Origin: Acinetobacter oleivorans DR1
Lineage (GTDB): Bacteria > Pseudomonadota > Gammaproteobacteria > Pseudomonadales > Moraxellaceae
Direction of reading: 5' to 3'
Assembly: GCF_000196795.1 (NCBI RefSeq)
Contig: NC_014259.1
Span: 2,604,001-2,668,000 of the forward strand
DNA length: 64,000 nucleotides
Shown one piece after another: positions 54,846 through 61,386 of the stretch (the stretch's first letter is position 1; every line of letters starts with the position of its first letter). Made by a program: the position numbers and the translations under genes. The notes below the pieces were generated by a model. It worked only from the letters and a program-made list of their open reading frames with translations, did no database searches and was not told where the DNA came from.

Positions 54846-55790
54846 ATGGGTTATGTTGCAAAGGAATTTACGCGAAAGAACAAGCTGATTCTCAGTATTT
54901 GTTCTTTCGTTATTCCAATATGTCTTTGGTGCGCAATCAGTTACTTACCTTTTGTTTGGCATCCTCAAGTACAAATCACGAGTTCGGGAAGTGTTTCTTA
55001 CTTACAAGTAGGAAGTCGCATTGATAAAAATGTGTTCTATCTCGAAGCACAAAATGCAGTCAATCGAAATTCTGCACCACCACAAGGTATTTTGGTTAAT
55101 CCGATTTATTTACCAGCTCCCCATGAAGTCGCTAAGGCTTTGGTCACCGCCTTTACCACGCCACCAGAACAACCTGATTCGCCGTGGTTTCATCAAAGTT
55201 TATGGCACAGTATCAAACTGGTTTTTTCAGCTTTTTTTATCTCTTCATTGATTGGAATTCCACTGGGTATTTTGTGTGGTTTTTCTAAGCGAATATCACT
55301 GTTAACAGAACCTTTTGTTGAGTTTTTCCGTTACTTACCAGCTCCCGCCTTTGGAGCACTTGCAGTAGCAATTTTAGGGATTAATGACGCACCTAAAATT
55401 GCCATTATTGTGATTGGTACGCTATTTCAGCAAATTCTAATTATTGCCAATACCACCCGAATGGTAGATCGAAGCTTAATTGAAGCTGGCTATACGCTTG
55501 GCACCAATAAGCTTAAAAGTTTATTTCACGTGGTGATTCCTGCGGCCTTACCTGATATTTACCGTGACTTACGTGTTCTATTGGGCTGGGCTTGGACCTA
55601 TTTAATAGTTTCAGAGTTGATTGGTACGACCTCGGGTATTACATGGTTTATTACTCAACAGGCACGCTATCAAAACTTTGACAATGTCTATGCGGCTATT
55701 TTGATTATTGGAGTGATTGGTCTGGTCTGTGATTGGCTATTAATGAAGTTAGGTGAGCGGATGTTCACTTGGAAAGTAGGAGCAAAATAA
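54846..55790 (+). CDS. ABC transporter permease (urea carboxylase-associated)
   Basis: A 314-residue permease of the nitrate/sulfonate/taurine (TauC/SsuC) type. After one helix and a periplasmic stretch it has five helices, and the EAA loop that docks the ATPase is visible (SLIEAGYTLGTNKLKSLFHV, about residues 218-237). It works with the ATPase encoded 22 bases upstream of its stop (overlap) and with the binding lipoprotein at 56723. The block with urea carboxylase and allophanate hydrolase suggests urea or a close derivative as substrate. The ATG is 58 bp after a sigma-54 promoter. Confidence 0.9.
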   Translation: MGYVAKEFTRKNKLILSICSFVIPICLWCAISYLPFVWHPQVQITSSGSVSYLQVGSRIDKNVFYLEAQNAVNRNSAPPQGILVNPIYLPAPHEVAKALVTAFTTPPEQPDSPWFHQSLWHSIKLVFSAFFISSLIGIPLGILCGFSKRISLLTEPFVEFFRYLPAPAFGALAVAILGINDAPKIAIIVIGTLFQQILIIANTTRMVDRSLIEAGYTLGTNKLKSLFHVVIPAALPDIYRDLRVLLGWAWTYLIVSELIGTTSGITWFITQQARYQNFDNVYAAILIIGVIGLVCDWLLMKLGERMFTWKVGAK

Positions 55791-56671
55791 TGAACGATTC
55801 AACATTTAACGCGCATGAATACTTTCAAAAAATTTATGAACGTCCTGTTATTTTAGAAGCTAAACAACTGAGCCAAGTCTTTAAGCATGGTCACAGCGAA
55901 CGCACTGTTTTAAATAAGCTCGATTTAAAAATTCATAAAAGAGAATTTATTTGTGTGATTGGTCCTTCTGGCTGCGGCAAATCGACTCTAAGTCGTGTTA
56001 TTGCAGGTTTAGACCCATACCATAGTGGAGAAGTTTTAGTAGACGGAGAATGCATTACGGGTCCATGTCCTGAACGCGGCATGGTGTTTCAGGGCTATAC
56101 CCTTTTTCCGTGGAAAACTGTAAAAGAAAACGTGATGTTTGGCCCGCAAATGCGCGGCGCTAGTCAAATGACAGCCGAAGCTCAAGCACGTGAATGGATT
56201 AATATTATTGGTTTAGAAAAATATGAAAATCAGTATCCACACCAACTTTCTGGCGGTATGAAACAGCGCGTTGCGATTGCTAGAGCTTTGGTTAATCAAC
56301 CTAAAATTTTACTCATGGATGAACCTTTTGGTGCACTCGACCCGCACACTCGTCAAAAAATGCAAAAGCACTTGATGGATTTATGGCAAAACATTGATAT
56401 CACCATTATTTTTGTAACCCATGACATGGATGAAGCCATTTTACTGGCAGACCGAATTGTGGCACTCAAAGCCAACCCGGGTGAAATTAAGGAAATTATT
56501 GAAGTTAATTTACCGCGTCCACGCTCACTCGACTTGATGAGCACACCTGAGTTCAAACAACTTCGAGCACGAGTTGATTATCTGGTACACGCTGAAGAAG
56601 ATGAGCTTGACCCTGCTTTACAAGACTTACCAAAAATTCCACGTATGACTCAGGTCAGTACAGAAAAATAA
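55769..56671 (+). CDS. ABC transporter ATP-binding protein (urea carboxylase-associated)
   Basis: A 300-residue ABC ATPase with Walker A GPSGCGKST (about residue 68), signature LSGGMKQR, Walker B ILLMDEPFGALD and the H-loop FVTHDMDEA. Close in type to TauB/SsuB. Frame overlaps the permease by 22 bases; the ATG at 55790 (MNDSTFNAHE), just at the permease stop, is a likely true start, giving about 293 residues. C-terminal extension of about 40 residues beyond the core is acidic. Confidence 0.93.
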   Translation: MESRSKIMNDSTFNAHEYFQKIYERPVILEAKQLSQVFKHGHSERTVLNKLDLKIHKREFICVIGPSGCGKSTLSRVIAGLDPYHSGEVLVDGECITGPCPERGMVFQGYTLFPWKTVKENVMFGPQMRGASQMTAEAQAREWINIIGLEKYENQYPHQLSGGMKQRVAIARALVNQPKILLMDEPFGALDPHTRQKMQKHLMDLWQNIDITIIFVTHDMDEAILLADRIVALKANPGEIKEIIEVNLPRPRSLDLMSTPEFKQLRARVDYLVHAEEDELDPALQDLPKIPRMTQVSTEK

Positions 56672-56680
56672 GTCAGACAC

Positions 56681-56710
56681 AAAAAAGCCCAAGTTCATCT
56701 TGGGCTTTTT
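56681..56710. terminator. bidirectional intrinsic terminator
   Basis: AAAAAAGCCCAAG with CTTGGGCTTTTT around TTCAT. It lies between the convergent ABC ATPase and binding-protein genes and serves both. Confidence 0.92.
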
Positions 56711-56722
56711 AATTTATGGGGT

Positions 56723-57745
56723 TTATTTGAGTTGTTCTATGAGTGTTGGATAAATCAGCCCATCTACATTTTGTTCGGTTTTATAAATACCGTTTTCGAC
56801 ATTAAATTTATTGACGTGATAAGTAGAGCCATAAATCGAATCGAAGCCTTGAGATTTAGTAAATACTTTTTTATTAGCATTGATATCTAATAAATGCGTA
56901 CCGCTAACCATCAACTCATATTGTTTTGGGTCAACCCCTGAACGGTTTGCCATAATTTTAACTGCATCGGCATGGGTTGCAGGGTCATTAATATATTTAA
57001 CTGTTTTGTCCCACACCTGAATGACTTTTTTCCATTCTTCTTGATGAGCAGTTAAATGGCTCATGTTGACAGTCAAGGTGTCATAAATTAAACCCGGCTT
57101 GTCTTTAGAAGTATAAATAATTTTAGAGCCTGCCACTGCTTTTAATGCCTGACCTGCAACAGGTTGCCAAACAGCAATCGCAGAAATATCGGGGCTATTA
57201 AATACTTGAGGTAATTGGTTCGTCGCTGAATTTACCAGCTTTACCTCATTCGCTTTAATGTTATGGTCGGTTAAAGCTGTTGCCAGTAAAAGATGATCAA
57301 CCAAGCCCTTTTCAACGCCGATTGATTTTCCTTTTAAGTCTTGAATGGTGTTAATACCCTCTTTCGCAATAATGACATCATTGCCCGCAGAATAATCCGT
57401 TGCCATGATCATCATGCCTTGCGTACCGCCAGAAGCAGTTACCAAGTTATCGCCATTGGTGACCAAAATAGCGTCGAGCTGATTTGCCGAAAAGGCTGAA
57501 AGCGAAGCCGAATAATCAAACCATTTAAACTCTACATTTAGCCCTGCTTCTTTTAACCAGCCTTTCTCAATAGCCACTTGCCAAGCCACCCAGCCCGGCC
57601 AATCGCTATATCCAATGGTAATTGGTTTTGTATTTGTGGATGCCTGAGTGTCTTGTTTAGCCTCGGGCACTTTAGCGGTATTGTCACACCCACCCAATAC
57701 AACTGCCGATAAAATAGATACGGATAACAACGCTTTTTTAATCAT
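56723..57745 (-). CDS. ABC transporter substrate-binding lipoprotein (urea carboxylase-associated)
   Basis: A 340-residue NMT1/TauA-like binding protein with a lipobox (VLGGC, Cys19) and ITIGYSDWPGWVAWQ, a typical start for the aliphatic-sulfonate/nitrate-type binding proteins. It is lipid-anchored in the periplasm and should feed the permease at 54846, although its gene is on the other strand and in the allophanate hydrolase operon (ATGA overlap). Homologues in urea carboxylase clusters are annotated as urea-related. Substrate inferred from context. Confidence 0.9.
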   Translation of the reverse strand: MIKKALLSVSILSAVVLGGCDNTAKVPEAKQDTQASTNTKPITIGYSDWPGWVAWQVAIEKGWLKEAGLNVEFKWFDYSASLSAFSANQLDAILVTNGDNLVTASGGTQGMMIMATDYSAGNDVIIAKEGINTIQDLKGKSIGVEKGLVDHLLLATALTDHNIKANEVKLVNSATNQLPQVFNSPDISAIAVWQPVAGQALKAVAGSKIIYTSKDKPGLIYDTLTVNMSHLTAHQEEWKKVIQVWDKTVKYINDPATHADAVKIMANRSGVDPKQYELMVSGTHLLDINANKKVFTKSQGFDSIYGSTYHVNKFNVENGIYKTEQNVDGLIYPTLIEQLK

Positions 57746-59565
57746 ATAGAAACTTCCCCAACATTTTTATTAACAACACTTTGAGCGGTTTGATTGAGTG
57801 ACTGTATATAGGCTCGCCAGCCTCCAAAATGGCTAATATCGATTGCATCTTGAATGGCATAAGCTTCGCAAATAAAGCCTTTGACCCATGTACCATCTTT
57901 TAATTTGAGGTTCCCAATGCCAAGAGGTGCAGGTACTTCAGCCACAATGGCTCCAAAATTTGCTAAAGGAACATCCCATACTTCGACTTCAATTGATGTC
58001 CCTGCTGCATCGTATTGCAGGCCAGGTTTTGGTGGCGTGGTATTTTTTAAGGCAAAGAGTTTATAAGTCTCGGCGGTCTGTGTTTTCTTAAGCAAAGTGG
58101 CATTGCGGCTAGTGAGCTGAAAATTAAGCGGCATGCCTGTTAAGTGCGCTCCCACTACAGCAAGCTGTACTGAATGATTCGAGTGGATGTTTATACTTTT
58201 TTGATAATATTGAGTTGATTTACCTAAACTCAGCGATGTTTCGGCTTGCCAAAGCTGTGCAAAATTAGCGAGCGCTTGATCGTGCCACGCAGGTGCAATA
58301 AAGGTTACTCCGCTTGGTAAGCCATCCTCACGGAGTACATTAGGTAAGGCTAAAGCAGAAAGATCGGCAAAATTGACAAAGTTGGTATAGGCTCCCATGT
58401 GTGCATTTTTAGTCAATGGGTCGGCTTCAACTTCTGCAATGGTGTAAATGGTTGGCGCTGTCGGAACCATCAATGCATCAAAAGGTTGTAATGCCAAATT
58501 AATTTTTCGAGCCAGAACGGCGCGGTTATATTCAGCTTGAAGTGCATCTGTTGCCTTGAATTTATCTGCCTGCGCAATAATTTGAGCAATGACTGGATAA
58601 GCCTTTTCACGTGTTATCATACGTTCAACGGCGACTGTTCTTTCAGCCACCCAAGCATCGTTATACAGTGCAGCAGCAAGCTCATTAAACGCGCTGAAAT
58701 CAATACTCTCAACTTCATAGCCCAGTTTTTTTACGCGCTCGACTGCAACTAAAAAGGCTTTTTCAGATTCCAGATCGCCATAAAACTCAAGCTGAGCTGG
58801 AATAGCTATTTTTCGTTTAGAAAACTGAGTCGGTACATTGGCTGGATGCATTCGTGAATATTCATCTGTTTCATCGTAACCCTGCATTAAACTGGCAACG
58901 GTCCAAGCGTCATCAATATGCAGTGCAAAAATAGAAATGACGTCAATAGTCCGACAGGCTGGAATTAAACCTATGGTAGAAAACCAGCCCTTTGTCGGCT
59001 TAAGACCCACAATATTGTTATGGCCTGCGGGAACACGTCCGGACCCCGCCGTGTCTGTCCCCAAACTAAAAGGCACAATACCATTGGCAACCACCACTGA
59101 GGAACCCGAACTTGAACCACCGCTGATATATTCGGGGTTAAAACTATTTTTTACTGCACCGTAGGGAGAGCGAACGCCAACCAGCCCAGTCGCAAACTGA
59201 TCTAGGTTGGTTTTACCGACCACAATCGCCCCTGCTTTTTTTAGCTTGGCAACTACGGCAGCGTCTTGTGTCGCTAAATATTCAACTTCTTTACAGGCGG
59301 CAGTAGTGTGAAAACCAGCAACATCAATATTGTCTTTGACTGCAAATGGCACACCGTATAGAGGTAAGTCAGCAATATTCTGATCTTTTAAAACATCAAT
59401 TTGTGCCTGAATCTGCTCGTTCGATGCAATTTCAATCCACGCATGGTCATCATTTTTAATTTCTGCAACATAGCCAATCAGATCTGTAAGATGGATTTGC
59501 CCGTTTTGATATGCTGTTTTCCAGTCTTGGATTGTCCATAAATTTTTCAACACGCTACTCCTCAT
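57742..59565 (-). CDS. atzF: allophanate hydrolase
   Basis: A 607-residue amidase-signature enzyme that splits allophanate (carboxylated urea) to ammonia and CO2, the second step after urea carboxylase. The Ser-cisSer-Lys triad is visible: Lys77 in PFAVKDNID, the GGSSSGSS loop (149-156), and Ser175 in TDTAGSGR. A C-terminal domain from about residue 460 (VAVVGAHLTGMPLN type, ending near GFICEAYA) is the allophanate hydrolase-specific extension. The ATG directly abuts the previous stop, but GAGGAG lies just inside, so a GTG or TTG at codon 5 or 6 may be the true start. Confidence 0.94.
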   Translation of the reverse strand: MRSSVLKNLWTIQDWKTAYQNGQIHLTDLIGYVAEIKNDDHAWIEIASNEQIQAQIDVLKDQNIADLPLYGVPFAVKDNIDVAGFHTTAACKEVEYLATQDAAVVAKLKKAGAIVVGKTNLDQFATGLVGVRSPYGAVKNSFNPEYISGGSSSGSSVVVANGIVPFSLGTDTAGSGRVPAGHNNIVGLKPTKGWFSTIGLIPACRTIDVISIFALHIDDAWTVASLMQGYDETDEYSRMHPANVPTQFSKRKIAIPAQLEFYGDLESEKAFLVAVERVKKLGYEVESIDFSAFNELAAALYNDAWVAERTVAVERMITREKAYPVIAQIIAQADKFKATDALQAEYNRAVLARKINLALQPFDALMVPTAPTIYTIAEVEADPLTKNAHMGAYTNFVNFADLSALALPNVLREDGLPSGVTFIAPAWHDQALANFAQLWQAETSLSLGKSTQYYQKSINIHSNHSVQLAVVGAHLTGMPLNFQLTSRNATLLKKTQTAETYKLFALKNTTPPKPGLQYDAAGTSIEVEVWDVPLANFGAIVAEVPAPLGIGNLKLKDGTWVKGFICEAYAIQDAIDISHFGGWRAYIQSLNQTAQSVVNKNVGEVSI

Positions 59566-60000
59566 TTAGTCATTTTGCTGTATAGGCGGCATGACGGCAT
59601 CCATCAGTTCTAGATGTCCTTTGATCACCCCTTTCAGCACAATAAATTGCTGGCTAATTTGTCTAAGTTCAGAACTCGCGCCCTGCATTAACATGACTTG
59701 CAATATCTTTTGTTGGTCGAGCTGAATATGAAGTGAACTAATCACCTGCGCTAAAAACTGTTGCTGTAAATCGACCAATTGATTACGCAAGGTCATTTGG
59801 CTAGCGTCATAAAGTAACGTCAAGGTGCCCACCATGACTTCATTAGCCTGCGCCTGCTCTGCGATCAGGTGTTTATTAATCATGTCGACAATGGCTTGCG
59901 AGCGACTTTCATAGTTCTGCTCGACAATTTTTTGGTCGAGTGCGTTGAGGGTCGTTTCAGGTACAGTAATACTGATTCGAGCCAACTTTTGTTTTGCCAC
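59566..60000 (-). CDS. NikR-like ribbon-helix-helix regulator lacking the nickel ligands
   Basis: A 144-residue protein. The N-terminal ribbon-helix-helix (ARISITVPETTLNALDQK, then YESRSQAIVDMI) and the C-terminal ACT-type domain follow NikR closely. The nickel site of NikR (His, His-x-His, Cys) is not kept: the aligned segment reads SSLHIQLDQQKI, retaining one His and losing the other His and the Cys. It probably senses another ligand, perhaps allophanate or a nitrogen signal. The GTG at 60000 has AAGGAT at good distance; the frame extends to 60057 but there overlaps the small ORF. It heads the allophanate hydrolase operon. Confidence 0.85.
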   Translation of the reverse strand: MAKQKLARISITVPETTLNALDQKIVEQNYESRSQAIVDMINKHLIAEQAQANEVMVGTLTLLYDASQMTLRNQLVDLQQQFLAQVISSLHIQLDQQKILQVMLMQGASSELRQISQQFIVLKGVIKGHLELMDAVMPPIQQND

Positions 60001-60004
60001 AGTC

Positions 60005-60130
60005 TTATCCTTTTGTTTTAGGCGGCTGATTGTTTTGCTTGATATATACGCCTGCACGTACGCTAAGCAATTCGACTAAAAAGGCTTTTAACGTTGGCTT
60101 TGGTTGAACCACAGGTTTTACATCGTTCAT
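60005..60130 (-). CDS. 41-residue small ORF before the NikR-like gene
   Basis: ATG at 60130 with AGAGGTG (60135-60141) as ribosome site, reading MNDVKPVVQPKPTLKAFLVE onward and ending at a TAA at 60005-60007, 4 bases before the regulator's GTG. The middle (LKAFLVELLSVRAGVYIKQ) could form an amphipathic helix. It is the first ORF after the sigma-54 promoter and operator, so it is transcribed with the operon. It may be a real small protein or a leader that couples translation of the regulator. No family recognised. Confidence 0.6.
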   Translation of the reverse strand: MNDVKPVVQPKPTLKAFLVELLSVRAGVYIKQNNQPPKTKG

Positions 60131-60147
60131 ATCGCACCTCTAGTTTG

Positions 60148-60175
60148 GTATTACCAAATTCAGTTTTTGTATTAC
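60148..60175 (-). promoter_or_regulatory. NikR-type 28-bp operator before the regulator operon
   Basis: GTATTAC (60148-60154), 14 bp, GTATTAC (60169-60175). Halves, gap and total length match the NikR operator plan (7-N14-7) and the site before the ABC genes. It begins 12 bp after the -12 element of the sigma-54 promoter and ends 18 bp before the small ORF's ATG, so a bound regulator would block the start site. Confidence 0.65.
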
Positions 60176-60185
60176 TGATAAGAGA

Positions 60186-60201
60186 TGCAGAAAATGTGCC
60201 A
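60186..60201 (-). promoter_or_regulatory. sigma-54 promoter of the NikR-like/allophanate hydrolase operon
   Basis: On the minus strand TGGCACATTTTCTGCA fits TGGCACG-N4-TTGCW with two mismatches and the exact GG-GC spacing. The predicted start is about 60175, at the edge of the operator. Confidence 0.7.
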
Positions 60202-60257
60202 GTTTTTAAGCGTCGTTTTGATAGGCTTTATGGGTATTTATGAGTGATTTTTGGGCA

Positions 60258-60288
60258 CAAAAAAAGCCCCATGCACAGGGATGGGGCT
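60258..60288 (-). terminator. intrinsic terminator after the HxlR gene
   Basis: AGCCCCAT (60265-60272) with ATGGGGCT (60281-60288), followed on the minus strand by seven T. It ends HxlR transcription before the sigma-54 promoter. Confidence 0.9.
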
Positions 60289-60351
60289 AATTGAAGTGAG
60301 CATTAAAAAATCAATCTTTTATATTAATTATAATAATTGTGAATCGAACTT

Positions 60352-60717
60352 TTATTCTGCAACCTCAGATAAACTAATCAAACTATGAGCCCATACATAT
60401 AAAGAATCTAAAACTGGCCTAAAAGTTTTTCCAAAATCTGTCATTTCATAGACAACTTTGATCGGTGCTTTTTCACCATAAACCGTTCTAGAGATTAAGC
60501 CGGTTTGCTCTAACTGCTTGAGTTGAAGACTTAATGTCATTTCAGTAATTGTAGGAATGAGTTGCTTGATTTCATTAAAGCGTTTCGGTTTATCTTTTAA
60601 ATAATACAAAATCACGCATTTCCATTTTCCACCCACCAAGTCCATAGCCATACTGATATGACATGGATAAGTTTTTCCATTTACTGTGACTTCACATGTA
60701 TTTTCAGTATTTGCCAT
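60352..60717 (-). CDS. HxlR-family transcription regulator
   Basis: A 121-residue HxlR winged helix, recognised by AMDLVGGKWKCVILYYL, RFNEIKQLIPTITEMTLSLQLKQLE and a VVYEMTDFGKTFRPVL ending. The Cys in the start region (YPCHISMAM) is where redox- or aldehyde-sensing relatives have their sensor Cys. The ATG at 60717 is preferred over a GTG at 60726 because AGGTAG is then at the right distance. It is divergent from the quinone reductase, its likely target. Confidence 0.92.
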   Translation of the reverse strand: MANTENTCEVTVNGKTYPCHISMAMDLVGGKWKCVILYYLKDKPKRFNEIKQLIPTITEMTLSLQLKQLEQTGLISRTVYGEKAPIKVVYEMTDFGKTFRPVLDSLYVWAHSLISLSEVAE

Positions 60718-60729
60718 TTTTAACACTAC

Positions 60730-60795
60730 CTATCAACTTTGATAGTTATTGTACGCCAATACTATAAAAATTATAGTGACTATTATTTTTATAGT
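60730..60795. promoter_or_regulatory. tandem palindromes between HxlR and quinone reductase genes
   Basis: Three inverted repeats lie in a 92-bp gap: CTATCAA-CT-TTGATAG (60730-60745), ACTATAA-AAA-TTATAGT (60761-60777) and ACTAT-N7-ATAGT (60779-60795). All share an ACTAT or CTAT half. They cover the space where both promoters must be and are probable HxlR sites. Confidence 0.6.
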
Positions 60796-60809
60796 TTAAA
60801 GGCACTCTC

Positions 60810-61346
60810 ATGGCTTTACTGATTTTAGCTCATCCCTACTACGCGCAATCTATTGCAAATAAAACGATTGTGAATGAACTCGTAAAAACCTATCCAGACC
60901 TTGAAGTCCGAGATATTTTCCAACTTTATCCAGACTACCAAATTGATGTAAGTGCTGAACAAGAAGCCTTGTTGCGCCATGACACCATCATTCTGCAATA
61001 TCCAATGTTCTGGTTTAATATGCCGGCAATTTTGAAATTATGGTTTGATGAAGTTTTTACTTACCAGTTTGCTTATGGCTCTCAGGGCGATAAATTAAAA
61101 GACAAAAAAGTCATTATTAGTATGACGGTCGGCCAAACAGAAGCCAACATGGTGAACGACCAAGAAAACTTAATCGATAGCTTTTTAAAAGCGGTTCAAT
61201 ATTCAATTCAATATACGCAAATGCAGTTAAGCGCCACTTACTTGCTTTATGACGTTTCGCCTTTATCAGGTAACCCAGAGTCAAAAATTAAATTAGAAGC
61301 GGTTGAACATGGTCATAAAGTATTAAAGCATTTATCTGAAGCATAA
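60810..61346 (+). CDS. flavodoxin-fold NAD(P)H:quinone oxidoreductase
   Basis: A 178-residue protein of the MdaB/KefF (NQO1-like) family. It has LLILAHPYYAQSIANKTIV at the start (FMN phosphate loop), then IILQYPMFWFNMPAILKLW and FAYGSQGDKLKDKKV, and a TVGQTEANM loop. It is a cytosolic FMN enzyme that reduces quinones by two electrons. Divergent HxlR regulation is typical for stress by quinones or electrophiles. It sits inside the urea block but looks unrelated to it. Confidence 0.9.
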   Translation: MALLILAHPYYAQSIANKTIVNELVKTYPDLEVRDIFQLYPDYQIDVSAEQEALLRHDTIILQYPMFWFNMPAILKLWFDEVFTYQFAYGSQGDKLKDKKVIISMTVGQTEANMVNDQENLIDSFLKAVQYSIQYTQMQLSATYLLYDVSPLSGNPESKIKLEAVEHGHKVLKHLSEA

Positions 61347-61352
61347 GATTTA

Positions 61353-61383
61353 AAGAGAGCATCAATATCGATGCTCTCTTTTT
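61353..61383. terminator. bidirectional intrinsic terminator
   Basis: AAGAGAGCATC (61353-61363) with GATGCTCTCTT (61370-61380) and a T run. It lies between the convergent quinone reductase and urea carboxylase genes. Confidence 0.9.
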
Positions 61384-61386
61384 AAT

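Noticed and set aside
54772..54888. A 38-residue ORF starting ATGGCACC just before the ABC permease
   Set aside because: Its first bases are the -24 element of the sigma-54 promoter and it runs through the operator, so the region would lie upstream of the transcription start. Coding is unlikely.
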